Translations under genes and position numbers: made by a program
Assembly: GCA_039881145.1 (NCBI GenBank)
Contig: JAYKKI010000008.1
Location: forward strand, 32,637,501 to 32,701,500
Direction of reading: 5' to 3'
DNA length: 64,000 nt
From: Druceiella hillmani
Taxonomy: Eukaryota; Arthropoda; Insecta; Lepidoptera; Hepialidae
Shown here: piece by piece, positions 34,766 through 46,472 of the stretch
Numbering within the stretch: position 1 is the first letter of the stretch
How the letters are laid out: each line of letters starts with the position of its first letter
Notes under the pieces: generated by a model
The model's database searches: none
What the model was told of the DNA's origin: nothing
Seen by the model: the letters and a program-made list of their open reading frames with translations, nothing else

Positions 34766-35097
34766 GATGTTGTATACCATCATCACACGGAGTCTCCATA
34801 GTCGTGACATACTGGGTATAATAAAAGTATGGATGACGAACGATCTCACTGTTATTTCTGAGATGTCTGTATGTGAATTATATATGGTAGTACCTTGATA
34901 AAGTAAAATGATTGACAAAAAACTAAATAAAAGAGTGTATTATCCTTCTTTATTTTCAAAATAATGTGTTTAAAACAATAAGAATGGATTAAGGAATAAA
35001 GAGAGAAGTTTAATTACGAGGTAACTACAATAAGTTTATAAAGTTAGTTATTTTTCAATGTTACTCTTAACCATCTCCCAACAGACTTAATTTTTTT

Positions 35098-35135
35098 TAT
35101 CTAATCCAGTTATATAATACAAACTGGATTAGATA
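35098..35135. repeat. 14-bp perfect hairpin
   Basis: TATCTAATCCAGTT (35098-35111) is exactly complementary to AACTGGATTAGATA (35122-35135), with the loop atataataca. The arms include TAATCC, a K50 homeodomain (Otx/bicoid) site, in head-to-head orientation. Confidence 0.85.
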
Positions 35136-35584
35136 TAAAATTTTAAATCGGCATTCGAGTTGACATTTGATAGTATTTTAAAGAGGAAATGGTTAATTTA
35201 TTATTCGCTATTGAATTTGGAATTTGAATTTGTATGTCTATTGGATGCAAAGAATCTTTTGGTTATGATAGGGATTAGTTGCGTCTTGTATAAATTACAA
35301 TTTCGCGAATTAACATTTGGTTACTGAAAGATATAATGTTTATTTATAATTAAATAAGTGTTTTATAGACAGAGTTATAGTATTTTCGGTTATTATTAAC
35401 AATAAAATTGGGATCTGTTTGTAAAGGTGGTGGTATTATTAAATTAAAACTGCCGCTGATAAGATAATGATAAAAATGTTATATTTTCCTATGTTCACTT
35501 GATTATAAAGAAAAAGACGAAAAATTATGTATAAGTATGGGTAGTCCTTTTGTGTACGAATATACGCTGTAATGTATATACGTT

Positions 35585-35624
35585 ATTCATTACAAACAGC
35601 GAATATACGTTGTTTGTAATGAAT
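35585..35624. repeat. 14-bp perfect hairpin
   Basis: ATTCATTACAAACA (35585-35598) pairs exactly with TGTTTGTAATGAAT (35611-35624) around gcgaatatacgt. The loop sequence 'gaatatacg' also occurs 50 bp upstream at 35558. Confidence 0.85.
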
Positions 35625-35686
35625 GTATTTTTAATAATGATCGATCATGCGGTGAAAAGTAAACCCCAAGATATTGTTGTCGATTT

Positions 35687-35937
35687 TTTATTTTTATAGT
35701 CTAGTTTAATTAAAAAAAAATTGAGTTACACAAGTGATAATAGACAAAATATGTCTTATTCAAATTGACATTTTTGTAATGAATTAACCTTTTTTCTTCA
35801 GATAAAATTATTTATTTTTATAGTCTAGTTTAATTAAAAAAAAATTGAGTTACACAAGTGGTAATAGACAAAATATGTCTTATTCAAATTGACATTTTTG
35901 TAATGAATTAACCTTTTTTCTTCAGATAAAATTATTT
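35687..35937. repeat. 124-bp direct duplication, 2 copies
   Basis: The segments 35687-35810 and 35811-35934 are head-to-tail copies. I find only one difference (gtgataatag versus gtggtaatag). Such identity implies a recent duplication, or an assembly artefact. Confidence 0.96.
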
Positions 35938-36353
35938 TGGGAAATTTATTTTAATACATTTTTAATTTAAATTCAAAAAACAATGTTAACAGACGTGTTA
36001 TACTATAAGGAAACATCGGCACTGAACTTCAATAAAATAACAAACTGTATGTCTAAACAGTTTGTTAACATAATTGAGATGAATTAAAAGTTACTGCCAC
36101 TAGGGTTTTCCTTGTAGTGGGATTAAAATACCGCCTTTTATTAAATTGTTAATAAGATCACTATCATGTTTGGAATCCAGTTGTGCAAACAACTATTAGC
36201 AGATAATGTATCCTGTGCAGCAGAATAACAGCTAGAGTGAAAAATTAACTGCTGAATATAAGGGTTGATTCGTTATGTTTTCTGGAAATACACCCAGCGA
36301 ATATTAAGAGAATTTCATATAAAGTGGATAAATAGATTGTAATTTTTTATTTT

Positions 36354-36402
36354 AAATGGTATACAGTTAAAAGGTTTTAAACGGTATACAGTTAAAAGGA
36401 CA
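36354..36402. repeat. 25-bp direct duplication
   Basis: 'aaatggtatacagttaaaagg' is followed by 'aaacggtatacagttaaaagga'. Confidence 0.85.
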
Positions 36403-37146
36403 TATTATTAATTGATATTTCGAAACAGCCATTCTAAATAAGTAGATCCTTATTTGCTCCGAATACTTCAGTCGAGTTGACACATTAAAAGTATACAGAA
36501 TATTTACGTATTCAGTCATACAGTTAGCTTGACTTTCAAGTGTGGAAATTTTGTCAAAATTGTATCTTATGATAAGAGGTTAGAGCGAAAAAAAATAGAC
36601 TCATTAGTGTCAGAAAATCTCACCATACCGTTAGAAACAGCTGTAGAGAAGTCAAGAATGCATAATGTAAAATTGTCTATAAGGTCTGAATCGCCAGATT
36701 CAAAGGATTACACGGGTAGATAAGTTAGAGAAAATTGTACAAGATAATCAATATATTAATCTTATTATTTGCTTTTTTTAATATTTGGGAGTGAATATTA
36801 ATATATACATTTGTCATCTTAAGGTTAATTTTAACTAATTAAAAATTTTAATAGGGGTTTAAAAATAAAATGGTAAAACGGGTCCAAGAAGAAGAATTAA
36901 ATGTTACAACAATTTCTAATTTAAATAACAATGAATAATAAAAGTTAAATTTAGCTTGTAGTGGCCTACCTTACCTTTTAAACCTTAAGGCCACGAAGTT
37001 CGTGTTTATCTGACTTGTTTTAAATGTTACTATAGTTTATCAGTACATCCAATGGAGGAAAATGGTATATTCACTACTATTTTGCTGTGTAACTGCTTTT
37101 TACCGAAGATATACGATTTAATCATATGCATTTCATTGGCTTATGA

Positions 37147-37345
37147 TTAGAGCTTGGTTAGTGTTACCCCAGTTTGTGCAATATTGTTTAGCTCGATTAT
37201 GTATGAATACACATTTTTTTCAGATTTAGAGTTTGTTTAGTGTTACCCCAGTTTTAGAGCTTGGTTAGTGTTACCCCAGTTTGTGCAATATTGTTTAGCT
37301 CGATTATGTATGAACAATATTGGTGTTAAATAACACATTTTTTTC
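37147..37345. repeat. complex local duplication
   Basis: 'ttagagcttggttagtgttaccccagtttgtgcaatattg...tatgaa' at 37147-37206 recurs nearly intact at 37254-37313. A truncated copy (tttagagtttgtttagtgttaccccagtt) lies between at 37225-37253. 'acacatttttttcag' is also repeated. Confidence 0.9.
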
Positions 37346-37849
37346 AAGAATACATTGTTAATAAAAGTAAATGTTTAAACATTTATTAATAAGCGATTTC
37401 CAAATAATTTTTCATCGTATATGTAGTAAAGTAATATCATTTTATTTACAGTATTAAGCTACCTTGAACCAGAATACTTTAATCAGCGTTAAAAGAAATT
37501 AGTATTAAACAATCGAGCCATATTTTATTGTTTTCTCCGTCCAACAATTTTATTAAAATTCTGGTGAAAAAAATTGTATTACGATTTGGCTATCTCTTCT
37601 ATAGTTCATTCATATGTAGTTCTTATAAAACGATATCATTCACGTCATATTTATGTTCGAGTATTCTAAATGCACATACTTTTATACTTTTTTCCGAAAA
37701 CAGACATATAACTTTATAATTTGTCTGTTATAATTTTACTTCATAATTTAATTCGGCAGCAAAAACAGTTTTTTTTCAAAGTTTTGAGTTAAATTTCATG
37801 TGAAATAGGTCGCTTTAAAGTATTTTTATAACATTTCTCCAGTAGATCG

Positions 37850-38012
37850 GTGAAGGGACAGTAACGCCACTGGTGCCAGAAGCTACGTCTGCGATCTCTA
37901 AGCTGCCTGTCTAGCGTGGGGATTGTGGGCATTATCTCCAACAATACGCGCGCATTGCAGAGGTCTACATTCAGCTGTGGATCTTGACAAGCTGTTGCTG
38001 ATGATGGCGATG
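37850..38012 (+). mobile_element. 3' end of an RTE-type LINE, second copy
   Basis: 'ggacagtaacgccactgg', 'ctgcgatctctaagctgcctgtctagcgtggggattgtgggca', 'gaggtctacattcagctgtgga' and 'gctgatgatggcgatga' follow the same order as 6236-6376. It is a 5'-truncated, mutated insertion with no coding part. Confidence 0.7.
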
Positions 38013-38084
38013 AGCTGTTACTTTAGCGGGAATGATTCTTTTACAAAGTAAATATGTTCAATCTAAATGAAAGTCAAAATACGA

Positions 38085-38455
38085 GAAGTGGCCATTGGCA
38101 TGGTTCGAATGAAAATAAATGCCGAGTCACCGTTTGATAAAAGTTGGTCGAATAGCGCTTAAGTTGCGTCACTTGTATGTTGCCGTTAAAGAACTAATTC
38201 TCAACCTTGCGTCGTCAGTGCGACTACGCCCTAATCGCGGGCGAGGCTTCGCGTTGCAAACGGCGGCGCGTCACGCCAGCTCGGCCCCGTGACCGCGTCG
38301 GCGGCGATAAGCGTTAGCCATCCGCCCCGATTGCCGCGCCGCTCCAAGTAATTGGCGGCTATTTTTTTAAGCGATCTGCACTCAAGTAGTTTAGTTGGGA
38401 GTCGGGGTGGCGGGGCCGGAACGTGCATGATGTCGCAGGTTCCGAGATTGGAAGA
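38085..38455. promoter_or_regulatory. GC-rich island, candidate regulatory element
   Basis: Very GC-rich core (ggcgaggcttcgcg..., ggcggcgcgtcacgcc..., gaccgcgtcggcggcgataag) and 'ctccaagtaattggcgg', a homeodomain site of NK-like form. The minus-strand frame 38231-38476 runs through but has no domain. Its GC-rich codons follow the island. Confidence 0.4.
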
Positions 38456-40120
38456 GTGATTTTTTGTAAATAACAAAAAATTTGTTTCGTAAGAGGTTTT
38501 TATATTTATTGTCCCATTGCATTATTTTTATTCTATAAATAGTATTTATATCTTTCTATATAGTCCATAGTGTATTTAGAAATTACGATACTTTTCCGAA
38601 AAAATTTTTTCAGGACGGATAATATAGACATTTAGGAATCTGAACGCATCAGTTATAACAATATTCAATGCTAGCACGAACTATGGATTAATTTAATAAA
38701 TTATTAATACGTTTTTTTTGGCGTAATGTTTTTGGAAGTAGGCATTAATTTCATTTTAATTAATAAAGTATTTTCGTCAGTTTTTCATTAGTAACCTACG
38801 AAAATACAATATCAATATTCTCACATAGAGTTGTATTTTGGAAAGCAAGTATTAACGCGCGTAATCATGAGTACTTAGGTACAGTACTGGGTCAGTAATT
38901 TCTTCATTTGGTAATAATACATAAAAAATTAAACGCAGTGGAATCTAAAATGAGAAAATCCGGAGGGGAAATTGAGAGAAAATGAAAAATTAATTTACAA
39001 CTTTAATTCTGTTTCTGAAGACTGTTTTCTTTTCAGTTTTTTTTTTCATTTAATATTAGCGCTTGCCGTGGTTTTGCAAAAAGCAATTTGAGTTCATATT
39101 AAGTTTTTCTTGGTTTAAAAAATAAAATATTCTTATAGAGAAATATATATACAACTGGGCCGTCTTATACATGTGAAGTAAGGTAATAAAAAAAATAAAC
39201 TTAACCAGGTTCATGGTAAGTTTGACAAATCTGTCAGATATGAGATTGCTAAGAATCTGGCGTGCTATTTATATATACTAAGACTTATATTGCTGATCAA
39301 AGAAGGTTATTTCTATGAAATACTTCGGGTATAGTAATGTATAGATTAAAGCCTCTTTTGGTGTATAAGGATAACGTCACTTTAGGATATTCGATAGACA
39401 GTCATTGTTACGGGGACGGATAGACGTCTATTGTTACGGGCAAAGAAAGTTCACTTGAGTTCAATATAATTAAAAAACTGACGTATATCGTGTTTGCTGA
39501 AAATAGTACTCGATATTATTCCTTTATTGAATTATCATAAAAAATTTGCTCGTTGCATTTTGTATGTGGTGTGTTTCAAAGCTTATGTAAATAATCGATC
39601 ACATATTGAGTTGATGATTTAAGCCGCTCTGAAGCCTTTATGCGTTTTATTCCGATTGAAGAAGTAGAATTGTAGTATTCCAGTCTTCGACGACTTCCAC
39701 AACTTCTATATCAACAATATTAATTTCCATTTAAACTACAATAAAGAAAATCGGAACATTTATCCTATATTAATTTTGATTTAGTACATAATAAACAAAA
39801 TAACGGTTTTATATATATTTATTTATTGGAGGGATGTGCATTTGATATTTATCCTACAATATTTACATATGCACGTAAACTGACCGTAGCTTTTCAGAAA
39901 CAAGAAACGTTTCCAAAAAAATATTTTCAGGAAGCTTTTTCGGAAATATAAAATTATCGAAATTTTTTTTGTTATGATGAACGATTGAAAATTGAACCAC
40001 GGTTTGGTATAATGCATAAAAGATTTCAGTAATTGGTCACCTTTCTTTTTGTTCTCACTTCTATCAACCAAAGAGATAAGTATTGCGATGGTAATTTGAT
40101 ATTTTAAATGTAAATACATA
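38456..40120. other. AT-rich non-coding stretch
   Basis: No feature recognised. The minus-strand 128-residue frame 39823-40209 begins in the GTAC-rich repeat below and is Lys/Phe/Ile-rich. I do not support it. Confidence 0.4.
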
Positions 40121-40211
40121 AGTACGTAGGCTCGTACATTAGTACCTAGTACGTACGTATAGTACGTACGTGTAGTACGTTCGTGTAGTAATAAATAGTA
40201 CGTAGGCACGT
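40121..40211. repeat. 13-bp GTAC/ACGT tandem repeat
   Basis: 'tagtacgtacgta', 'tagtacgtacgtg', 'tagtacgttcgtg' and partial copies follow each other. Each unit is itself palindromic (GTACGTAC), so the segment can fold on itself in several registers. Confidence 0.85.
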
Positions 40212-40424
40212 CCGCTTTTAAAATTTTAATGAATGTGAAGTAACTTTCTCTTTTTCTCGGAATTAAACGACTTTTTTTTCTATTGGGTAAGAAACCTTAG
40301 AGTATTCTTTTCATTTCGATTTGTGTACAGAAAAATTTCGTTTTGAACAAAAACTTCCGTTGTTTGGTGGGTTTTTGACTACACTGCTCGTTTACTTTCC
40401 TATGTTGCTCATATTATATTAAAA

Positions 40425-40935
40425 ACGTCCTCTCTTTTAAATCTCAGAAGGCTATGCCAAATATTAAAAGATATATCAATCTGTGACAGTCTAGCTGAGT
40501 ACAAGTAGGAATTTCATCAAAAGAATTTAATTTTTTCTTTTGTTATTAATACACGTCCTCTCTTTTAAATCTCAGTAGGCTTTGGCCAAATATTGAAAGA
40601 AATATCAATCTGTGACGGTCTAGCTGAGTATACGTAGGAATTTCATCAAAAGAATTTAATTTTTTCTTTTCTTATTAATAAACGTCCTCTCTTTTAAATC
40701 TCAGTAGGCTTTGGCCAAATATTAAAAGAAATATTAATCTGTGACAGTCTAGCTGAGTACACGTAGGAATTTCATCAAAAGAATTTAATTTTTTCTTTTG
40801 TTATTAATAAACGTCCTCTCTTTTAAATCTCAGTAGGCTTTGGCCAAATATTAAAATAAATATTAATCCGTGACAGTCTAGCTGAGTACACGAATTTCAT
40901 TAAAAGGATTTAATTTTTTCTTTTGTTATTAATAA
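40425..40935. repeat. 128-129-bp tandem array, 4 copies
   Basis: 'acgtcctctcttttaaatctcag' recurs at 40425, 40553, 40682 and 40811. Each unit ends 'aatttaattttttctttt-ttattaat'. The fourth copy has a small deletion in 'cgtaggaatttcatc'. Confidence 0.95.
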
Positions 40936-41214
40936 AGAACCTCAAAAACAGCTATGCAGATTTTTCCAAATTTTTGCAATTTTAAAATAATTGTAGGTTA
41001 TTTAAGTTTAGTGATAATGTTAAAAAAATTGCATAAGGATGGCGTAAAAAGAGAGACTGGTATAAAAATAATATTTACCAAGCATTTAAAAATAAAATAA
41101 TTTCACAATAAACATTCATTGCGTGTAAATATTTTAGATGTGCTACTGTGTGCGTTATATAGTGTCAATATATAAATGAATATAGATGTATTTCATCGGC
41201 CGTATAAAATTTAT

Positions 41215-41450
41215 AGATCGTCCTATTGGAACCTTGAAGCGGGTGAGATTTTCGAACTATTCCACCTTTATCATTCAATAAAGTATTTTAATACTCCGTC
41301 GTGGAATAATTTGTGAAGGCCTCGTGGAGTGTGTCTTAATTACGTAATGGACCTTGGACCAAATATTCGCTCTACGCTTTTTATTTCGCTCTTGCGTGCT
41401 CGAGGCACTCTTACTAATAGTTGAAATATTCTACGTATAATGCTCCACGT
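41215..41450. promoter_or_regulatory. GC-richer island, candidate regulatory element
   Basis: 'cgtcgtggaataatttgtgaaggcctcgtggagtg' and 'cgctcttgcgtgctcgaggcactc' mark a mild composition rise without an open frame. Confidence 0.25.
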
Positions 41451-42272
41451 ATGTGGAGGTATATATTTAATTACATATATAGGGGTACACTTTTCAATTC
41501 ATATATTACATTCTAGGCATTTAGCAGATTGAGCATTTGTGAGCTTTTAGTATTGATTGATCAGCGTTCTAATTGAATTTGTGTAGGTGTATTCTAGTTC
41601 GAGCAGGGCTACCGTTGGGTGACGTTACCAGACGTCAATATTTTAAATTGAATACTTACATTTTAATGGTCCAATTTTACGTCGGTATCTTGTTTTAGGT
41701 TAATCTATTCAAATGTTGATTTCGAATATTAAATATTTATTTACTGATATTTACATACTCAGTTATAAGATTTTAATTGGAAAAGAATAGTCATGATTAC
41801 TGATAGTAATTTTCAAATATCGTGAAATTTTTCAATAAATTCAAGTAAATGTGGAATCATTTTTTTTAGCTTTTATTAATGAAATTTGTAGGTTTTCTCC
41901 AGTATTTTTACAGAGTACTCACTAAAATAAATGTACTAAGGGATATAAACTCAGTACGTACAGAATGACAGTACTTACTTTTTTTTGTTAGCATAAAACG
42001 CTACTTATTTTCGGAACGATCTATTTCGATTCTCTCCGCTAATAATTAACTCTTAATCTTAATCAGTTTTGAGAATAGGAATGGATGTGCCAATAATCTC
42101 ATCAAAAAGTAATAAACACATATTTATAAAATTACAGTTTTTTTCGATTTACGAATTCAAATTAAGAGCAAGTCGTCAGGCAGGGGAGCGTGTTTTTTGA
42201 GTCAAGTATTTGAGTGCTCATAATGATAATTATTCACCCGCAAAGTCAAAACATTTCATAGGAATGAATCAT

Positions 42273-42276
<4 letters not shown>

Positions 42277-42350
<74 letters not shown>

Positions 42351-42351
42351 G
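42277..42351. repeat. compound (TA)n(CA)n(TA)n microsatellite
   Basis: A TA run, then about seven CA units, then another TA run. The 62-residue Tyr-Ile frame on the plus strand is an artefact. Confidence 0.95.
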
Positions 42352-42994
42352 ACTTCATATTTTGTTTATACAAAAAAGAAACAAAATGTTTTCCTTGAAT
42401 AGCTTAAAGTTTAGCAAAAAAGGTCGCTTAACGATATTTATTTAGGCAACTACAATTATTGATTAGCATAATTAGAAATACATTTTTATGAAAAAAAAAT
42501 GGCTATGGATATCCGGTATATAGCTATATAGTTATTTTGATGCCTAGTACGGCATGTATTGAATTTTTTTGTATGTTTTCAAATCTGTTTACTTACAACA
42601 TTATATCATATATATTATTTTTATGTAGCCATTATATAGTTTAATTAAAAGGTTGACTATTTGACATAAGCCAATATCGTTCATTATGCTATGTTATAAA
42701 AATATATCAGACAAAAAAATGAAAGTTTCACGTCATTCGTGTGAGTTGTTTTTGTGTCGAACGCCAAAAAAATAACAAACAAAATTTTGCTCTTTATAGA
42801 ATTGGTATGATTAATTGAAACCTTCAATCTGGAGCATTTATTCTGCTATCCAGTGTGAATAGTCCATAACGACAGAAACTGTGACCTCGTGACTGACGGA
42901 TTAACGAATGGACGTGAAATTACAAAGGTACGTAATTTGACTATGGAAAATAAATATTATTTCTTCTCTTTTAATATATATAAAGTAATAATAA

Positions 42995-43056
42995 TATTAC
43001 TTGTATATCTAAATATTATTTAGTATTACTTGTATATCTAAATATTATTTTTATAT
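42995..43056. repeat. 29-bp direct duplication
   Basis: 'attacttgtatatctaaatattattt' occurs twice in a row. Confidence 0.85.
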
Positions 43057-43229
43057 GTAATTATTAGGTTTATATCCAAGTATTACCTCTATTACTGTTT
43101 TTCATTCTTCCAAGATTTTATTATTACTATCGTGTGTTATCAAATTACGTCAATACAGTATACTTCGGAGCCAACATATATCAAATTCAGATTCATCATC
43201 TGCCCAGGAAATCTTTTATTTGTGGAAGT

Positions 43230-43530
43230 ATTATAGATATCTAATACAGTTCCCGCCGGAGCTTTATCTGTTTGCGTAATAATATCGTTATTGCCAAAAT
43301 AACGGTGGTTCTCGTAGCCCTGGACGGGTTTCGGATATCGGATTGCCTCGCGGCCACTTTTGGTGGCACGGAGCGCGAATTTTATTAAAACAACGCCTTC
43401 AGTAATAAAAGTTTCATAAAAATCCCTTTAAAGCTTTCAAGTGGACGAAGAACTTGTGTACCATTTCAAGCGAAAAATCGAAACTGTAAGAGAAAAGTCG
43501 TGCATATAACATCGTGAAAGGCTGATTGTT
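43230..43530. promoter_or_regulatory. GC-rich island, candidate regulatory element
   Basis: 'cccgccggagctttatctg', 'ggacgggtttcggatatcggattgcctcgcggcc' and 'ggcacggagcgcg' are followed by AT-rich homeodomain-type sequence (ttttattaaaac, agtaataaaag). No supported open frame. Confidence 0.35.
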
Positions 43531-43679
43531 CTTTTCGTTAGTGTGTTTCTATTTATGGCCAGATGTTTTGAGCGCAGGTGAAAATGTTTATTTAATTATA
43601 ATATAAATGTAATTATAAATATAAAATATGATTACACTAAAATAAATTAGATCATGTGATTTAGATAAAGTTGATTTTG

Positions 43680-43877
43680 ATAATGTCGTCGCCGTGGTGT
43701 GTTGGGTTGATCACAAGGCATACGGCCTTTGACGATGCGACGCACCGCGGCGACCCGGTTCGTCGAAAGGGGCTGGACTGCTGTTGTGGTTGGCTGTAAG
43801 AGATTGCTCTTGTAGCAATAAGTCCGCTATATGTATCAATCAGATACATTAAAGTAGATAAATAAATAAATAAATAA
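43680..43877 (+). mobile_element. SINE-like element with LINE-derived tail, copy 2
   Basis: The segment 43697-43723 matches copy 1 at 6100-6125, and a 'cccggttcg' B-box-like stretch follows. The 3' part 'gtaagagattgctcttgtagcaataagtccgc' is the tail of a lepidopteran LINE family, and the element ends in (TAAA)n at 43858-43877. Tail plus A-rich repeat marks this as retroposed. The minus-strand open frame 43661-43849 is not a gene. Confidence 0.7.
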
Positions 43878-44720
43878 TCAATTTCGGTGCAATAATGATG
43901 TACCTTTGTATGTATGCATATATATATATATTACACATGCATATATTAAATGTGTATCTTGTCGTTAAGGGATTTAAATATAAAGACGTTAAGTTTGTAC
44001 ACGAACAATTGATATAAGTAAAATAAAGAAAAATTAAAACATGAGTGCTTCAAATTTTCACCATCGCATTCTTCTCTGCTGTTGTGGTAGAGTATTTCTG
44101 TTTTTCAAAAATCATCTCCAAAGATAAACAGCTAGAAAATTTAGAAATATGTTGAAGAATTTGAAGCTACTGAAAAGGTATCTCACCTTTGTTAAATACT
44201 GTCACTATATTTGTAAGTCTGGCCCCGCCTATTTGTTCATACACTTACATTTTTTGTGATATTTTATCTAAACATTCCGCGTAATTCAATATATCTTAGA
44301 AGCAAATCCAGTTAAGTATTTGCTCATTGTCTAGGGAAACGCTCTGAATACATGCTCAGTATTCTTTTTCTTAAACATGAAACCTCATTCTATGAAAAAG
44401 CTCGTCTTTGTTTAAACAGCAAGACGTTGGTATCAATTGGAACTTGACAAGAGGAACTCGTCCTCTGTAAATGTTTTAAAGGATCGTCTGAACAAAGACC
44501 TTCGTTTCGTAATTATTTATTCTTACCGCCCCTTAATTCCATCTAGCTTCTATTTCCCCAAACATCCCTTATTAATATTCGTATTTTTTTATGTTTTTTT
44601 TTTGTAATTTTAAATTTTTGAATTTGTTTTTTTTTTGTTTCTGCAGTGTTTGTCTTAATTTGTAAATTTTGTGAAATCTTTCACAGCCTTTCACATAACT
44701 AAATTTTCAAGTTCATTCAG

Positions 44721-44816
44721 TTGACTGGAAGAGATTACTTATGTGGTAATAAGTGAGTGAAATGTTTATTTAAGTCTACATTAAAGTTTGAAAATAAAAT
44801 GAATAAAGGAATAAAG
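44721..44816 (+). mobile_element. LINE/SINE 3' tail
   Basis: 'ttgactggaagagattacttatgtggtaataag' followed by 'aataaaatgaataaaggaataaa' is a diverged copy of the same tail as at 43795-43877. Only about 95 bp are recognisable. Confidence 0.55.
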
Positions 44817-44984
44817 ATCGTCAAAAGCTTTGGGTTGTTGAGTGTTTATCATTAAGTACACGTTTTGTGAATAACCTTATTATTACGATTTACATTTCTT
44901 GCACTATAGATATGCTACCACCTATCTAAGAATATAATTTCTCCCTTTTTCTTCCCTCCCCTCAAATAACGAATTACCATACTA

Positions 44985-45170
44985 GATTTTAGGGTTGGTA
45001 GTGAAAGAAGGAGCGTTTATAATTTTGTGATCTTCGTCCGTCTCTTCGTTTGCCTGTCCATCCATTTCTCAAAGTTATGTAATAAAAAATTGAAATTATA
45101 TCTCAATCAATATGCGAAATATTAGGAAATAAACATAGTTTAATGTATCTCTATAGGTCGCATTTATGAT
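44985..45170 (+). mobile_element. relic of an 'agggtt...cgtccgtct' non-autonomous element
   Basis: 'ttttagggttggtagtgaaag' followed by 'cttcgtccgtctcttcgtttgcctgtcc' and 'atttctcaaagttatg' follows the 5' part of the 'agggttccgtag' element family of Lepidoptera. Strongly eroded, without an end. Confidence 0.4.
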
Positions 45171-45529
45171 TTTTTTTTCATTTTAATCAGGTGTTCGAAA
45201 GATCTAATAAAAAGGTAGGTACTGGTATTTGATTAGAAATTTCAAATGAAGTCATTTCCATTTATTTGCGACGACAATTTCATGAGATCTAGCAAGCCTA
45301 TTTTGTGCACTTGGTCTGTTTTTAGTATTTAAGAAAACATTAGATATAACTGACTATAAAAGAAAGGAAAAAAGTACATAAAGAAAATATGGTAACAAGG
45401 TAATTCTAGTTTTTTAACCTTTTTAAATTCAGGTCAGTTTAGTTTCATTATTTTTTAAGTACCCACCTATATGTCCGTTGCGTAGTATACTTGCATCGCA
45501 TTCTCATAAATAACATTGAACTGAATTGA

Positions 45530-45775
45530 ATGCAGCTCTAACGAGTTACACGTGCGGTGTACACGTGCTACATTAGTGAAGTGTATATGGAGGTATTAGT
45601 GCTATATTCGCTAGTCGGACGGACACACGGAGAGGGCGGGCGTGATCCGCCCAGTGATACGACCGATACCCTCATTTGTCACGCGCCACTTGAACGCATC
45701 GCAACAATCATTTAATTACATCGCTCGGCGTTTGGTTCGGCTAAAGAGTTCGTTTGGGTAATGCATTCAAGCAGC
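45530..45775. promoter_or_regulatory. GC-rich island with paired E-boxes
   Basis: Two identical 'tacacgtgc' sequences lie 13 bp apart, placing CACGTG E-boxes at 45549-45554 and 45562-45567. CACGTG is the bHLH-PAS/Myc/Clock class site, and pairs of them are typical of circadian and growth-control enhancers. The island also holds GGGCGG-gcgtgat-CCGCCC and 'tcatttaattacatcgc' (homeodomain). No open frame. Confidence 0.45.
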
Positions 45776-46472
45776 AGATTAAAATTGCAAGTTTATATTT
45801 AAGTACTGGAAAAGTTGTTTTCAAGTATTGTAGTCCTAAGATTTAGGAGTTCTATCAACTGTATATTTCATAATATATGTCACATCTTTCAAGACAAGAA
45901 AGTTTTACTTTGTTCACGAAGGTCATAAGAAATAAATATGTCGCTTTTATACTATGCTGTTATTATAAGATACAACAGTTTATGGAAATGTCCCCTGATA
46001 TTATAGTCCCTACATTATATTAATGCCTAAATTATATTAAAGGAAATTAGGTTTTTCTAACAATTGACATTTTTACTGATTTATGACTTTCAAAGGAGTA
46101 TAAGCTTCTTGCCATTTAATCTACACTATAAGTTTAAATTAAGGAACTAAAAAAACTGTATTATCACACTCAAACTGTACATCACTCGTTTTACATTAGC
46201 AGTTGATAAGTATTTAAAAGACATATTAATTTGGCATGTGCATTTGTCATTTTTGAATTCAGATAATCATTTTTGATATTTTGGAAAGTCTAAAATGTAC
46301 AAATAGATTTGGTGGAAATGCCAACCAATTCGTGGAACTTATGACATTTAAATTTTATTATAATATTTAAATTTTTGAAAATTAATTATTATACTTATTT
46401 CCGCCCACTATGCGAATGAATTTTTAAAGCTACTGTAGGTTATGGTGGTAGTTAGAAAGGAATGTCCGAGGT
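45776..46472. other. AT-rich non-coding stretch
   Basis: No feature recognised. Confidence 0.45.

Noticed and set aside
38231..38476. Minus-strand frame through a GC-rich island
   Set aside because: Open mainly because stop codons are rare in GC-rich DNA. The peptide has no recognisable domain.
39823..40209. 128-residue minus-strand open frame
   Set aside because: It begins in the GTAC repeat, is Lys/Phe/Ile-rich as expected from AT-rich DNA, and shows no domain, signal peptide or splice structure.
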